Positions 26,302 to 37,760 of a stretch of DNA of 64,000 bases are shown here, one piece after another; position 1 is the stretch's first letter, and each line of letters opens with the position of its first letter. Made by a program: the position numbers and the translations under genes. The stretch is taken from assembly GCF_029227915.1 (NCBI RefSeq), contig NC_079881.1, forward strand, positions 31,659,501 through 31,723,500. Reading direction: 5' to 3'. Under the pieces are notes generated by a model. The model saw only the letters and a list, made by a program, of their open reading frames with translations. It was not told where the DNA came from and made no database searches. Origin of the DNA: Hydractinia symbiolongicarpus. Lineage: Eukaryota; Cnidaria; Hydrozoa; Anthoathecata; Hydractiniidae.

Positions 26302-26548
26302 CCAGTGTAATCGCTGAGTTCCGGCAATCATGTCAAATTAAGAAGAATGTTATTTCTTGGAGTCCAATTGTCTTATTTATCACATTTATCAGGTCACAGT
26401 CCAAAGTTAGTTCAATTAAGTCCCACAGTCAATCGTTTCATTGTTAAAAGCGATGCAACCTAGTAATATGAGAAAAATATCGCTAAATACATGTTGGTAC
26501 GAATATGTGACCCAACCGTGGTAACTCAAACGAAGTGACACCGTTAAA

Positions 26549-27666
26549 AAGTCAATGAAATGTAGTTTTTGAAACTGTTGCTATTTCTTCAGCGCGCGAT
26601 ATCGGATAGGATTGATCCCACAGTAAAGAATGACTTATTTATCTAAATTTTTAAATGAAGTGCTACCACAGCGCCCATTGTAATCGCTGAGTTCCGGCAG
26701 TCACGTGAAATTAAGAAAAATGTTATTTCTTGGAGTTCAATTGCCTCATTTATCACATTTACCAGGTCACAGTCCAAAGTTAGTTCAGTTAAGTCCCACA
26801 GTCATTCGTTTCATTGTTAAAAACGATGCAAGCTAGTAATATGAGAAAAATATCGCTAAATACATGTTGGTACGAATATGTGACCCAACCGTGGTAACTT
26901 AAACGGACTGACACCGTTAGAAAGTCAATGAAATGTAGTTTTTGAAAATGTCGATATTTCTTCAGCGCGCGATAACGACTAGGATTGGTCCCATAGTAAA
27001 GAATGACTTATTTATCTAAATTTTTAAATGAAGCGCTACCACAGCGCCCAGTGCAATCGCTGAGTTCCGCCAATCCCGTTAAATTAAGAAGAATGTTATT
27101 TCTTGGAGTCCAATTGTCTCATTTATCACATTTATCAGGTCACAGTCCAAAGTTAGTTCAATTAAGTCCCACAGTCAATCGTTTCATTGTTAAATGCGAT
27201 GCAACCTAGTATTATCAGAAAAATATCGCTAAACACTTGTTAGTACGAATAGGTGCCCAACCGTTGTAACTCAAACGGACTGACACCGTTAAAAAGTCAA
27301 TGAAATGTAGTTTTTGAAACTGTCGCTATTTCTTCAACGCGCGATAACGGCTATGATTGGTCCAACAGTAAAAAATGGCTTATTAATCTAAATTTTTAAA
27401 TGAAGCGCTACCACAGCGCCCAGTGTAATCGCTGAGTTCCGGCAATCATGTCAAATTAAGAAGAATGTTATTTCTTGGAGTCCAATTGTCTCATTTATCA
27501 CATTTATCAGGTCACAGTCCAAAGTTAGTTCAATTAAGTCCCACAGTCAATCGTTTCATTGTTAAAAGCGATGCAACCTAGTAATATGAGAAAAATATCG
27601 CTAAATACATGTTGGTACAAATATGTGACCCAACCGTGGTAACTCAAACGAAGTGACACCGTTAAA
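26549..27666. repeat. Block C, copy 2 of trimeric unit (1,118 bp)
   Basis: Landmarks 26612, 26985 and 27357 each fall 1,118 bp after copy 1. I see only scattered substitutions relative to copy 1, for example attgatccca at 26612 against attggtccca, gagttccgccaat against gagttgcgccaat, and aacacttgttag against aacacatgttag. Confidence 0.92.
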
Positions 27667-28700
27667 ATGTCAATGAAATGTAGTTTTTGAAACGGTTGCT
27701 ATTTCTTCAGCGCGCGATAACGGATAGGATTGGTCCCACAGTAAAGAATGACTTATTTATCTAAATTTTTAAATGAAGTGCTACCACAGCGCCCATTGTA
27801 ATCGCTGAGTTCCGGCAGTCACGTAAAATTAAGAAAAATGTTATTTCTTGGAGTCCAATTGCCTCATTTATCACATTTACCAGGTCACAGTCCAAAGTTA
27901 GTTCAATTAAGTCCCACAGTCATTCGTTTCATTGTTAAAAACGATGCAAACTAGTAATATGAGAAAAATATCGCTAAATACATGTTGGTACGAATATGTG
28001 ACCCAACCGTGGTAACTCAAACGGACTGACACCGTTAGAAAGTCAATGAAATGTAGTTTTTGAAAATGTCGATATTTCTTCAGCGCGCGATAACGACTAG
28101 GATTGGTCCCATAGTAAAGAATGACTTATTTATCTAAATTTTTAAATGAAGCGCTACCACAGCGCCCAGTGCAATCGCTGAGTTCCGCCAATCCCGTTAA
28201 ATTAAGAAGAATGTTATTTCTTGGAGTCCAATTGTCTCATTTATCACATTTATCAGGTCACAGTCCAAAGTTAGTTCAATTAAGTCCCACAGTCAATCGT
28301 TTCATTGTTAAATGCGATGCAACCTAGTATTATCAGAAAAATATCGCTAAACACATGTTAGTACTAATAGGTGCCCAACCGTTGTAACTCAAACGGACTG
28401 ACACCGTTAAAAAGTCAATGAAATGTAGTTTTTGAAACTGTCGCTATTTCTTCAACGCGCGATAATGGCTATGATTGGTCCAACAGTAAAAAATGACTTA
28501 TTAATCTAAATTTTTAAATGAAGCGCTACCACAGCGCCCAGTGTAATCGCTGAGTTCCGGCAATCATGTCAAATTAAGAAGAATGTTATTTCTTGGAGTC
28601 CAATTGTCTCATTTATCACATTTATCAGGTCACAGTCCAAAGTTAGTTCAATTAAGTCCCACAGTCAATCGTTTCATTGTTAAAAGCGATGCAACCTAGT
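27667..28700. repeat. Block C, copy 3 of trimeric unit (incomplete)
   Basis: Landmarks 27730, 28103 and 28475 continue the 1,118-bp register. Before the third period completes, the sequence switches near 28,700-28,750 to a different monomer with gacgcaaccgttgtaactg and aagtggattgatacc, so the copy ends by recombination into block D rather than at a monomer edge. Confidence 0.88.
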
Positions 28701-30400
28701 AATATCAGAAAAATATCGCTAAATACATGTTGGTACGAATATGTGACGCAACCGTTGTAACTGAAGTGGATTGATACCGTTAGAAAGTCAATGAAATGTA
28801 GTTTTTGAAACTGTTGCTATTTCTTCAGTGCGCGCTAACGGCTACGATTGGTCCCACAATAAAAAATGACTTTTTTTAGCTTAATTCTTAAATGAAGCGC
28901 TACCACAGTGTCCAGTGTAATCGCTGAGTTTCGGCAATCTTGTCAAATTAAGAAGAATTTTATTTCTTGGAGTCCAATTGTCTCCTTTACTACATTTATC
29001 AGTTGACAGTCCAAATTTAGTTCAATTAAGTCCCACAGTCAATAGTTTCATAGTTAAAAGCGATGCCACCTAGTAATATCAGAAAAATGTCGCTAAATAC
29101 ATGTTGGTACGAATATGTGACCCAACCGTTGTAACTCAAACGAAGTGACACCGTTGGAAAGTCAATGAAATGTAGTTTTTGAAACTGTTGCTATTTCTTC
29201 AGCGCGCGATAACGGCTAGGATTGGTCCCACAGTATTAAAATGACTTTTTTTATCTTAGTTCTTAAATGAAGCGGTACCACAGCGCCCGGTGTAATCGCT
29301 GAGTTTCGGCAATCATGTCAAATTAAGAAGAATGTTATTTCTTGGAGTCAAATTGTCTCATTTATCACATTTATCAGGTCACAGTCCAAAGTTAGTTCAA
29401 TTAAGTCCCACAGTCAATCGTTTCATTGTTAAAAGCGATGCAACCTAGTAACATCAGAAAAATATCGCTAAATACATGTTGGTACGAGTATGTGACCCAA
29501 CCGTTGTAACTCAAACGGACTGACACCGTTAGAAAATCAATGAAATGTAGTTTTTGAAACTGTTGTTATTTCTTCAGCGCGCGATAACGGCTAGGATTGG
29601 TCCCACAGTAAAAAAATGAATTTTTTATCTTAGTTCTTAAATGAAGCGGTACCACAGCGCCCAGTGTAATAGCTGAGTTTCGGCAATCATGTCAAATTAA
29701 GAAGAATGTTATTTCTTGGAGTCCAATTGTCTCATTTATCACATTTATCACATTTATCAGGTCACAGTCCAAAGTTAGTTCAATTAAGTCGCACAGTCAA
29801 TCATTTAACTGTTAAAAGCGATGCAACCTAGTAATATCAGAAAAATATCGCTAAATACATGTTGGTACGAATATGTGATGCAACCGTTGTAACTGAAGTG
29901 GATTGATACCGTTAGAAAGTCAATGAAATGTAGTTTTTGAAACTGTTGCTATTTCTTCAGTGCGCGCTAACGGCTAGGATTGTTCCCACAATAAAAAATG
30001 ACTTTTTTTTTAGCTTAATTCTTTAATGAAGCGCTACCACAGCGCCCAGTGTAATCGCTGAGTTTCGGCAATCATGTCAAATTAAGAAGAATGTTATTTC
30101 TTGGAGTCCAATTGTCTCATTTATCACATTTATCAGGTCACAGTCCAAAGTTAGTTCAATTAAGTCCCACAGTCAATCGTTTCATTGTTAAAAGCGATGC
30201 AACCTAGTAACATCAGAAAAATATCGCTAAATACATGTTGGTACGAGTATGTGACCCAACCGTTGTAACTCAAACGGACTGACACCGTTAGAAAATCAAT
30301 GAAATGTAGTTTTTGAAACTGTTGTTATTTCTTCAGCGCGCGATAACGGCTAGGATTGGTCCCACAGTAAAAAAATGACTTTTTTATCTTAGTTCTTAAA

Positions 30401-31531
30401 TGAAGCGGTACCACAGCGCCCAGTGTAATAGCTGAGTTTCGGCAATCATGTCAAATTAAGAAGAATGTTATTTCTTGGAGTCCAATTGTCTCATTTATCA
30501 CATTTATCACATTTATCAGGTCACAGTCCAAAGTTAGTTCAATTAAGTCGCACAGTCAATCATTTAACTGTTAAAAGCGATGAAACCTAGTAATATCAGA
30601 AAAATATCGCTAAATACATGTTGGTACGAATATGTGACCCACCGGTTGTAACTCAAACGGAGTGACACCGTTAGAAAGTCAATGAAATGTAGTTTTTGAA
30701 ACTGTTGCTATTTCTTCAGCGCGCGATAACGGCTAGGATTGGTCCCACAGTAATAAAATGACTTTTTTATCTTAGTTCTTAAATGAAGCGCTACCACAGC
30801 GCCCAGTGTAATCGCTGAGTTCCGGCAATCATGTCAAATTAAGAAGAATGTTATTTCTTGGAGTCCAATTGTCTCATTTATCACATTTATCAGGTCACAG
30901 TCCAAAGTTAGTTCAATTAAGTCCCACAGTCAATCGTTTCATTGTTAAAAGCGATGCAACCTAGTAATATCAGAAAAATATCGCTAAATACATGTTGGTA
31001 CGAATATGTGACGCAACCGTTGTAACTGAAGTGGATTGATACCGTTAGAAGTCAATGAAATGTAGTTTTTGAAACTGTTGCTATTTCTTCAGTGCGCGCT
31101 AACGGCTACGATTGGTCCCACAATAAAAAATGACTTTTTTTAGCTTAATTCTTAAATGAAGCGCTACCACAGTGTCCAGTGTAATCGCTGAGTTTCGGCA
31201 ATCTTGTCAAATTAAGAAGAATTTTATTTCTTGGAGTCCAATTGTCTCCTTTACTACATTTATCAGTTGACAGTCCAAATTTAGTTCAATTAAGTCCCAC
31301 AGTCAATAGTTTCATAGTTAAAAGCGATGCAACCTAGTAATATCAGAAAAATGTCGCTAAATACATGTTGGTACGAATATGTGACCCAACCGTTGTAACT
31401 CAAACGAAGTGACACCGTTGGAAAGTCAATGAAATGTAGTTTTTGAAACTGTTGCTATTTCTTCAGCGCGCGATAACGGCTAGGATTGGTCCCACAGTAT
31501 TAAAATGACTTTTTTTATCTTAGTTCTTAAA
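30401..31531. repeat. Block D trimer, copy 1 (1,131 bp)
   Basis: Contains landmarks 30739, 31112 and 31486. Shared with the next copy are the private variants gtaatagctgagtttcgg, agcgatgaaacctag, gtgacccaccggttgtaac, and ccgttagaagtcaatg, which lacks one a present in other monomers. These joint markers show the two copies are sister duplicates. Confidence 0.88.
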
Positions 31532-32662
31532 TGAAGCGGTACCACAGCGCCCAGTGTAATAGCTGAGTTTCGGCAATCATGTCAAATTAAGAAGAATGTT
31601 ATTTCTTGGAGTCCAATTGTCTCATTTATCACATTTATCACATTTATCAGGTCACAGTCCAAAGTTAGTTCAATTAAGTCGCACAGTCAATCATTTAACT
31701 GTTAAAAGCGATGAAACCTAGTAATATCAGAAAAATATCGCTAAATACATGTTGGTACGAATATGTGACCCACCGGTTGTAACTCAAACGGAGTGACACC
31801 GTTAGAAAGTCAATGAAATGTAGTTTTTGAAACTGTTGCTATTTCTTCAGCGCGCGATAACGGCTAGGATTGGTCCCACAGTAATAAAATGACTTTTTTA
31901 TCTTAGTTCTTAAATGAAGCGCTACCACAGCGCCCAGTGTAATCGCTGAGTTCCGGCAATCATGTCAAATTAAGAAGAATGTTATTTCTTGGAGTCCAAT
32001 TGTCTCATTTATCACATTTATCAGGTCACAGTCCAAAGTTAGTTCAATTAAGTCCCACAGTCAATCGTTTCATTGTTAAAAGCGATGCAACCTAGTAATA
32101 TCAGAAAAATATCGCTAAATACATGTTGGTACGAATATGTGACGCAACCGTTGTAACTGAAGTGGATTGATACCGTTAGAAGTCAATGAAATGTAGTTTT
32201 TGAAACTGTTGCTATTTCTTCAGTGCGCGCTAACGGCTACGATTGGTCCCACAATAAAAAATGACTTTTTTTAGCTTAATTCTTAAATGAAGCGCTACCA
32301 CAGTGTCCAGTGTAATCGCTGAGTTTCGGCAATCTTGTCAAATTAAGAAGAATTTTATTTCTTGGAGTCCAATTGTCTCCTTTACTACATTTATCAGTTG
32401 ACAGTCCAAATTTAGTTCAATTAAGTCCCACAGTCAATAGTTTCATAGTTAAAAGCGATGCAACCTAGTAATATCAGAAAAATGTCGCTAAATACATGTT
32501 GGTACGAATATGTGACCCAACCGTTGTAACTCAAACGAAGTGACACCGTTGGAAAGTCAATGAAATGTAGTTTTTGAAACTGTTGCTATTTCTTCAGCGC
32601 GCGATAACGGCTAGGATTGGTCCCACAGTATTAAAATGACTTTTTTTATCTTAGTTCTTAAA
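31532..32662. repeat. Block D trimer, copy 2 (1,131 bp)
   Basis: Contains landmarks 31870, 32243 and 32617, each 1,131 bp after copy 1. It matches copy 1 almost base for base until about 32,680, where tcgctgag replaces the tagctgag of the sister copy and the 3,395-bp register takes over. Confidence 0.88.
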
Positions 32663-35600
32663 TGAAGCGGTACCACAGCGCCCAGTGTAATCGCTGAGTT
32701 TCGGCAATCATGTCAAATTAAGAAGAATGTTATTTCTTGGAGTCCAATTGTCTCATTTATCACATTTATCAGGTCACAGTCCAAAGTTAGTTCAATTAAG
32801 TCCCACAGTCAATCGTTTCATTGTTAAAAGCGATGCAACCTAGTAACATCAGAAAAATATCGCTAAATACATGTTGGTACGAGTATGTGACCCAACCGTT
32901 GTAACTCAAACGGACTGACACCGTTAGAAAATCAATGAAATGTAGTTTTTGAAACTGTTGTTATTTCTTCAGCGCGCGATAACGGCTAGGATTGGTCCCA
33001 CAGTAAAAAAATGACTTTTTTATACTAGTTCTTAAATGAAGCGGTACCACAGCGCCCAGTGTAATAGCTGAGTTTCGGCAATCATGTCAAATTAAGAAGA
33101 ATGTTATTTCTTGGAGTCCAATTGTCTCATTTATCACATTTATCACATTTATCAGGTCACAGTCCAAAGTTAGTTCAATTAAGTCGCACAGTCAATCATT
33201 TAACTGTTAAAAGCGATGCAACCTAGTAATATCAGAAAAATATCGCTAAATACATGTTGGTACGAATATGTGACGCAACCGTTGTAACTGAAGTGGATTG
33301 ATACCGTTAGAAAGTCAATGAAATGTAGTTTTTGAAACTGTTGCTATTTCTTCAGTGCGCGCTAACGGCTAGGATTGTACCCACAATAGAAAATGACTTT
33401 TTTTCTAGCTTAATTCTTTAATGAAGCGCTACCACAGCGCCCAGTGTAATCGCTGAGTTTCGGCAATCATGTCAAATTAAGAAGAATGTTATTTCTTGGA
33501 GTCCAATTGTCTCATTTATCACATTTATCAGGTCACAGTCCAAAGTTAGTTCAATTAAGTCCCACAATCAATCGTTTCATTGTTAAAAGCGATGCAACCT
33601 AGTAACATCAGAAAAATATCGCTAAATACATGTTGGTACGAGTATGTGACCCAACCGTTGTAACTCAAACGGACTGACACCGTTAGAAAATCAATGAAAT
33701 GTAGTTTTTGAAACTGTTGTTATTTCTTCAGCGCGCGATAACGGCTAGGATTGGTCCCACAGTAAAAAAATGACTTTTTTATCTTAGTTCTTAAATGAAG
33801 CGGTACCACAGCGCCCAGTGTAATAGCTGAGTTTCGGCAATCATGTCAAATTAAGAAGAATGTTATTTCTTGGAGTCCAATTGTCTCATTTATCACATTT
33901 ATCACATTTATCAGGTCACAGTCCAAAGTTAGTTCAATTAAGTCGCACAGTCAATCATTTAACTGTTAAAAGCGATGCAACCTAGTAATATCAGAAAAAT
34001 ATCGCTAAATACATGTTGGTACGAATATGTGACGCAACCGTTGTAACTGAAGTGGATTGATACCGTTAGAAAGTCAATGAAATGTAGTTTTTGAAACTGT
34101 TGCTATTTCTTCAGTGCGCGCTAACGGCTAGGATTGTTCCCACAATAAAAAATGACTTTTTTTTTAGCTTAATTCTTTAATGAAGCGCTACCACAGCGCC
34201 CAGGGTAATCGCTGAGTTTCGGCAATCTTGTCAAATTAAAAAGAATTTTATTTCTTGGAGTCCAATTGTCTCCTTTATCACATTTATCAGGTGACAGTCC
34301 AATTTTAGCTCAATTAAGTCCCACAGTCAATCGTTTCACTGTTAAAAGCGATGCAACCTAGAATTATGAGAAAAATATCGGTAAATACATGTTGGTACGA
34401 ATATGCGACCCAACCCTTGAAACTCAAACGGACTGACACCGTTAGAAAGTCAGTGAAATGTTGTATTTGAAACTGTCTCTATTTCTTTAGCGGGGGCTAA
34501 CGGATAGGATTGGTCCCACCGTAAAAAAATGACTTTTTTTAGCTTACTTTTTAAATGAAGCGCTACCACAGCGCCCAGTGTAATCGCTGAGTTTCGGCAT
34601 TCATGTCAAATTAAGAAGACTGTTATTTCTTGGAGTCCAAATGTCTCCTTTATCACATTTATCAGGTGACAGTCAAAAGTTAGTTCAATTAAGTCCCACA
34701 GTCAATAGTTTCATAGTTAAAAGCGATGCAACCTAGTAATATTAGAAAAATATCGCTAAATACATGTTGGTACAAATATGTGGCCCAACCGTTGTAACTC
34801 AAACGAAGTGACACCGTTAAAATGTCAATGAAATGTAGTTTTTGAAACTGTTGCTATTTCTTCAGCGCGCGATAACGGATAGGATTGGTCCCACAGTAAA
34901 GAAAGACTTATTTATCTATATTTTTAAATGAAGTGCTACCACAGCGCCCATTGTAATCGCTGAGTTCCGGCAGTCACGTAAAATTAAGAAAAATGTTATT
35001 TCTTGGAGTCCAATTGCCTCATTTATCACATTTACCAGGTCACAGTCCAAAGTTAGTTCAGTTAAATCCCACAGTCATTCGTTTCATTGTTAAAAGCGAT
35101 GCAAGCTAGTAATATGAGAAAAATATCGCTAAATACATGTTGGTACGAATATGTGACCCAACCGTGGTAACTCAAACGGACTAACACCGTTAGAAAGTCA
35201 ATGAAATGTAGTTTTTGAAAATATCGATATTTCTTCAGCGCGCGATAACGACTAGGATTGGTCCCATAGTAAAGAATGACTTATTTATCTAAATTTTTAA
35301 ATGAAGCACTACCACAGCGCCCAGTGCAATCGCTGAGTTCCGGCAATCCCGTTAAATTAAGAAGAATGTTATTTCTTGGAGTCCAATTGTCTCATTTATC
35401 ACATTTATCAGGTCACAGTCCAAAGTTAGTTCAATTAAGTCCCACAGTCAATCGTTTTATTGTTAAATTCGATGCAACATAATATTATCAGAAAAATATC
35501 GCTAAACACATGTTAGTACGAATAGGTGCCCAACCGTTGTAACTGAAACGGACTGACACCGTTAAAAAGTCAATGAAATGTAGTTTTTGAAACTGTCGCT

Positions 35601-36404
35601 ATTTCTTCAACGCGCGATAACGGCTATGATTGCTCCAACAGTTAAAAATGACTTATTAATATAAATTTTTAATTGAAGCGCTACCACAGCGCCCAGTGTA
35701 ATCGCTGAGTTCCGGCAATCATGTCAAATTGAGAAGAATGTTATTTATTGGAGTCCAATTTTCTCATTTATCAAATTTATTAGGTCACAGTCCAAAGTTT
35801 GTTCAATTAAGTCCCACAGTCAATCTTTTAATTGTTAAAAGCTATGCAACCAAGTAATATAAAAAAAATATCGCTAATTACATGTTGGTGCGAATATGTG
35901 ACACAACCGTTGTAACTCAAACGGACTGACACCGTTAGAAAGTCAATGAAATGTAGTTTTTGAAACTGTCGCTATTTCTTCAGCGCGCGATAACGGCAAG
36001 GATTGTTCCCACAGTAAAAAATGACTGATTAATCTAAATTTTTAAATGAAGCGCTACCACAGCGCCCAGTGTAATCGCTGAGTTCCGGCAATCATGTCAA
36101 ATTGAGAAGAATGTTTTTTTCTTGGAGTCCAATTTTCTCATTTATCAAATTTATTAGGTCACAGTCCAAAGTTTGTTCAATTAAGTCCCACAGTCAATCT
36201 TTTCATTGTTAAAAGCGCTGCAACCAAGTAATATGAAAAAATATCGCTAAATACATGTTGGTTCAAATATATGACACAACTGTTGTAACTCAAACGGACT
36301 GACACCGTTAGAAAGTCAATGAAATGTAGGTTTTGAAACTGTGGCTATTTCTTCAGCGCGTGATAACGGCTAGGATTGGTCCCGCAGTAAAAAATGACTT
36401 TTTT

Positions 36405-37114
36405 ATATTAATTTTTAATTGAAGCGCTACCACAGCGCCCAGTGCAATCGCCGAGTTTCGGCAATCATTTCAAATTAAGAAGAATGCTATTTCTTGGAGT
36501 CCACTTGTCTCACTTATAACATTTATCAGGTCACAGTCCAAAGTTAGTTCAATTAAGTCCCACAGTCAATCGTTTCATTGTTAAAAGCAATGCAACCTAG
36601 TAATATCAAACAAAATATCGCTAAATACATATTGGTACGAACATGTGACGCAACCGTTGTAACTCAAACGGACTAACACCGTTAGAAAGGCAATGAAATG
36701 TAGTTTTTGAAACTGTGGCTATTTCTTCAGCGCGCGATAACGGCTATGATTGCTCCAACAGTAAAAAACGACTTCTTTATATTAATTTTTAATTGAAGCG
36801 CTACCACAGCGCCCAGTGCAATCGCCGAGTTTCGGCAATCATTTCAAATTAAGAAGAATGCTATTTCTTGGAGTCCACTTGTCTCACTTATAACATTTAT
36901 CAGGTCACAGTCCAAAGTTAGTTCAATTAATTCCCACAGTCAATCGTTTCATTGTTAAAAGCAATGCAACCTAGTAATATCAAACAAAATATCGCTAAAT
37001 ACATATTGGTACGAACATGTGACGCAACCGTTGTAACTCAAACGGACTAACACCGTTAGAAAGGCAATGAAATGTAGTTTTTGAAACTGTGGCTATTTCT
37101 TCAGCGCGCGATAA
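36405..37114. repeat. Side-by-side duplication of a single monomer
   Basis: The stretch 36,405-36,740 is repeated 374 bp later at 36,779-37,114 with very few differences (for example aattaattccc against aattaagtccc). Both share rare variants: aatcgccgag, aatcatttcaaatt, atgctatttc, gtccacttgtctcac, gcaatgcaacc, tatcaaacaaaatatc and tacatattgg. Direct neighbours this similar are uncommon in a window where the near-identical partner is usually 3-9 monomers away. Confidence 0.85.
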
Positions 37115-37740
37115 CGGCTAGGATTTGTCCCGCAGTAAAAAATGACTTTTTTATCTTAATTTTTAATTGAAGCGCTACCACAGCGCCCAGTGTAATCGCT
37201 GAGTTCCGGCAATCCCGTTGAATTAAGAAGAATGTTATTTCTTGGAGTCCAATTGTCTCAATTATCACATTTATCAGGTCACAGTCCAGAGTTAGTTCAA
37301 TTAAGTCCCACAGTCAATCGTTTCATTGTTAAACGCTATGCAACCTAGTAATATCAGAAAAATATTGCTAAACACATGTTGGTACGAATAGGTGACCCAA
37401 CCGTTGTTACTCAAACGGACTGACACCGTTAAAAAGTCAATGAAATGTAGTTTTTGAAACTGTCGCTATTTCTTCAACGCGCGATAACGGCTAGGATTGG
37501 TCCCACAGTAAAAAAATTACTTTTTTATCTTAATTCTTAAATGAAGCGGTACCATAGCGCCCAGTGTAATTGCTGAGTTTCGGCAATCATGTCAAATTAA
37601 GAAGAATGTTATTTCCTGGAGTCCAATTGTCTCATTTATCACATTTTTCAGGTGACAGTCCAAATTTAGCTCAGTTAAGTCCCACAGTCAATCGTTTCAT
37701 TGTTAAAAGCGATGCAACCTAGTAATATCAGAAAAATATC

Positions 37741-37760
37741 GCTACCAATATGTGACCCAA
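37741..37760. repeat. Isolated copy of the block B 14-bp deletion
   Basis: The sequence gctaccaatatgtgaccc here has the same 14-bp loss and the same g-to-c change as the short monomers near 21,290, 22,770 and 23,870. It makes the monomer between landmarks 37497 and 37857 only 360 bp. The surrounding bases (gcggtaccatagcgcc before; aatgtaaatttttaaag after) also match block B monomers, so this is a block B fragment about 14 kb away. Confidence 0.85.

Larger units (their letters stand above)
25431..26548. repeat. Block C, copy 1 of trimeric unit (1,118 bp)
   Basis: Landmarks 25494, 25867 and 26239. The three monomers are distinguishable: gaagtgctaccacagcg with gcagtcacgt; gataacgactaggattgg with caatcccgttaaatta; and ggctatgattggtccaa with taataatctaaa-like A/T spacing. 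The order and spacing (373, 372, 373) are repeated exactly in the next two copies. The middle monomer of each copy happens to hold a 68-codon open frame, discussed under rejected calls. Confidence 0.92.
28701..34300. repeat. Block D: nested higher-order repeats with 383-bp monomers
   Basis: Landmarks 28848, 29222, 29597, 29980, 30356, 30739, 31112, 31486, 31870, 32243, 32617, 32992, 33375, 33751 and 34134. A segment of about 1.64 kb (28,760-30,400) returns 3,395 bp later (32,155-33,795) with the same monomer order and lengths. Nested between them are two copies of a 1,131-bp trimer. Monomers of 382-384 bp carry three instead of two copies of a 9-bp motif (atttatcac), visible for example near 29,740, 30,500, 31,630, 33,130 and 33,890. 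Confidence 0.85.
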
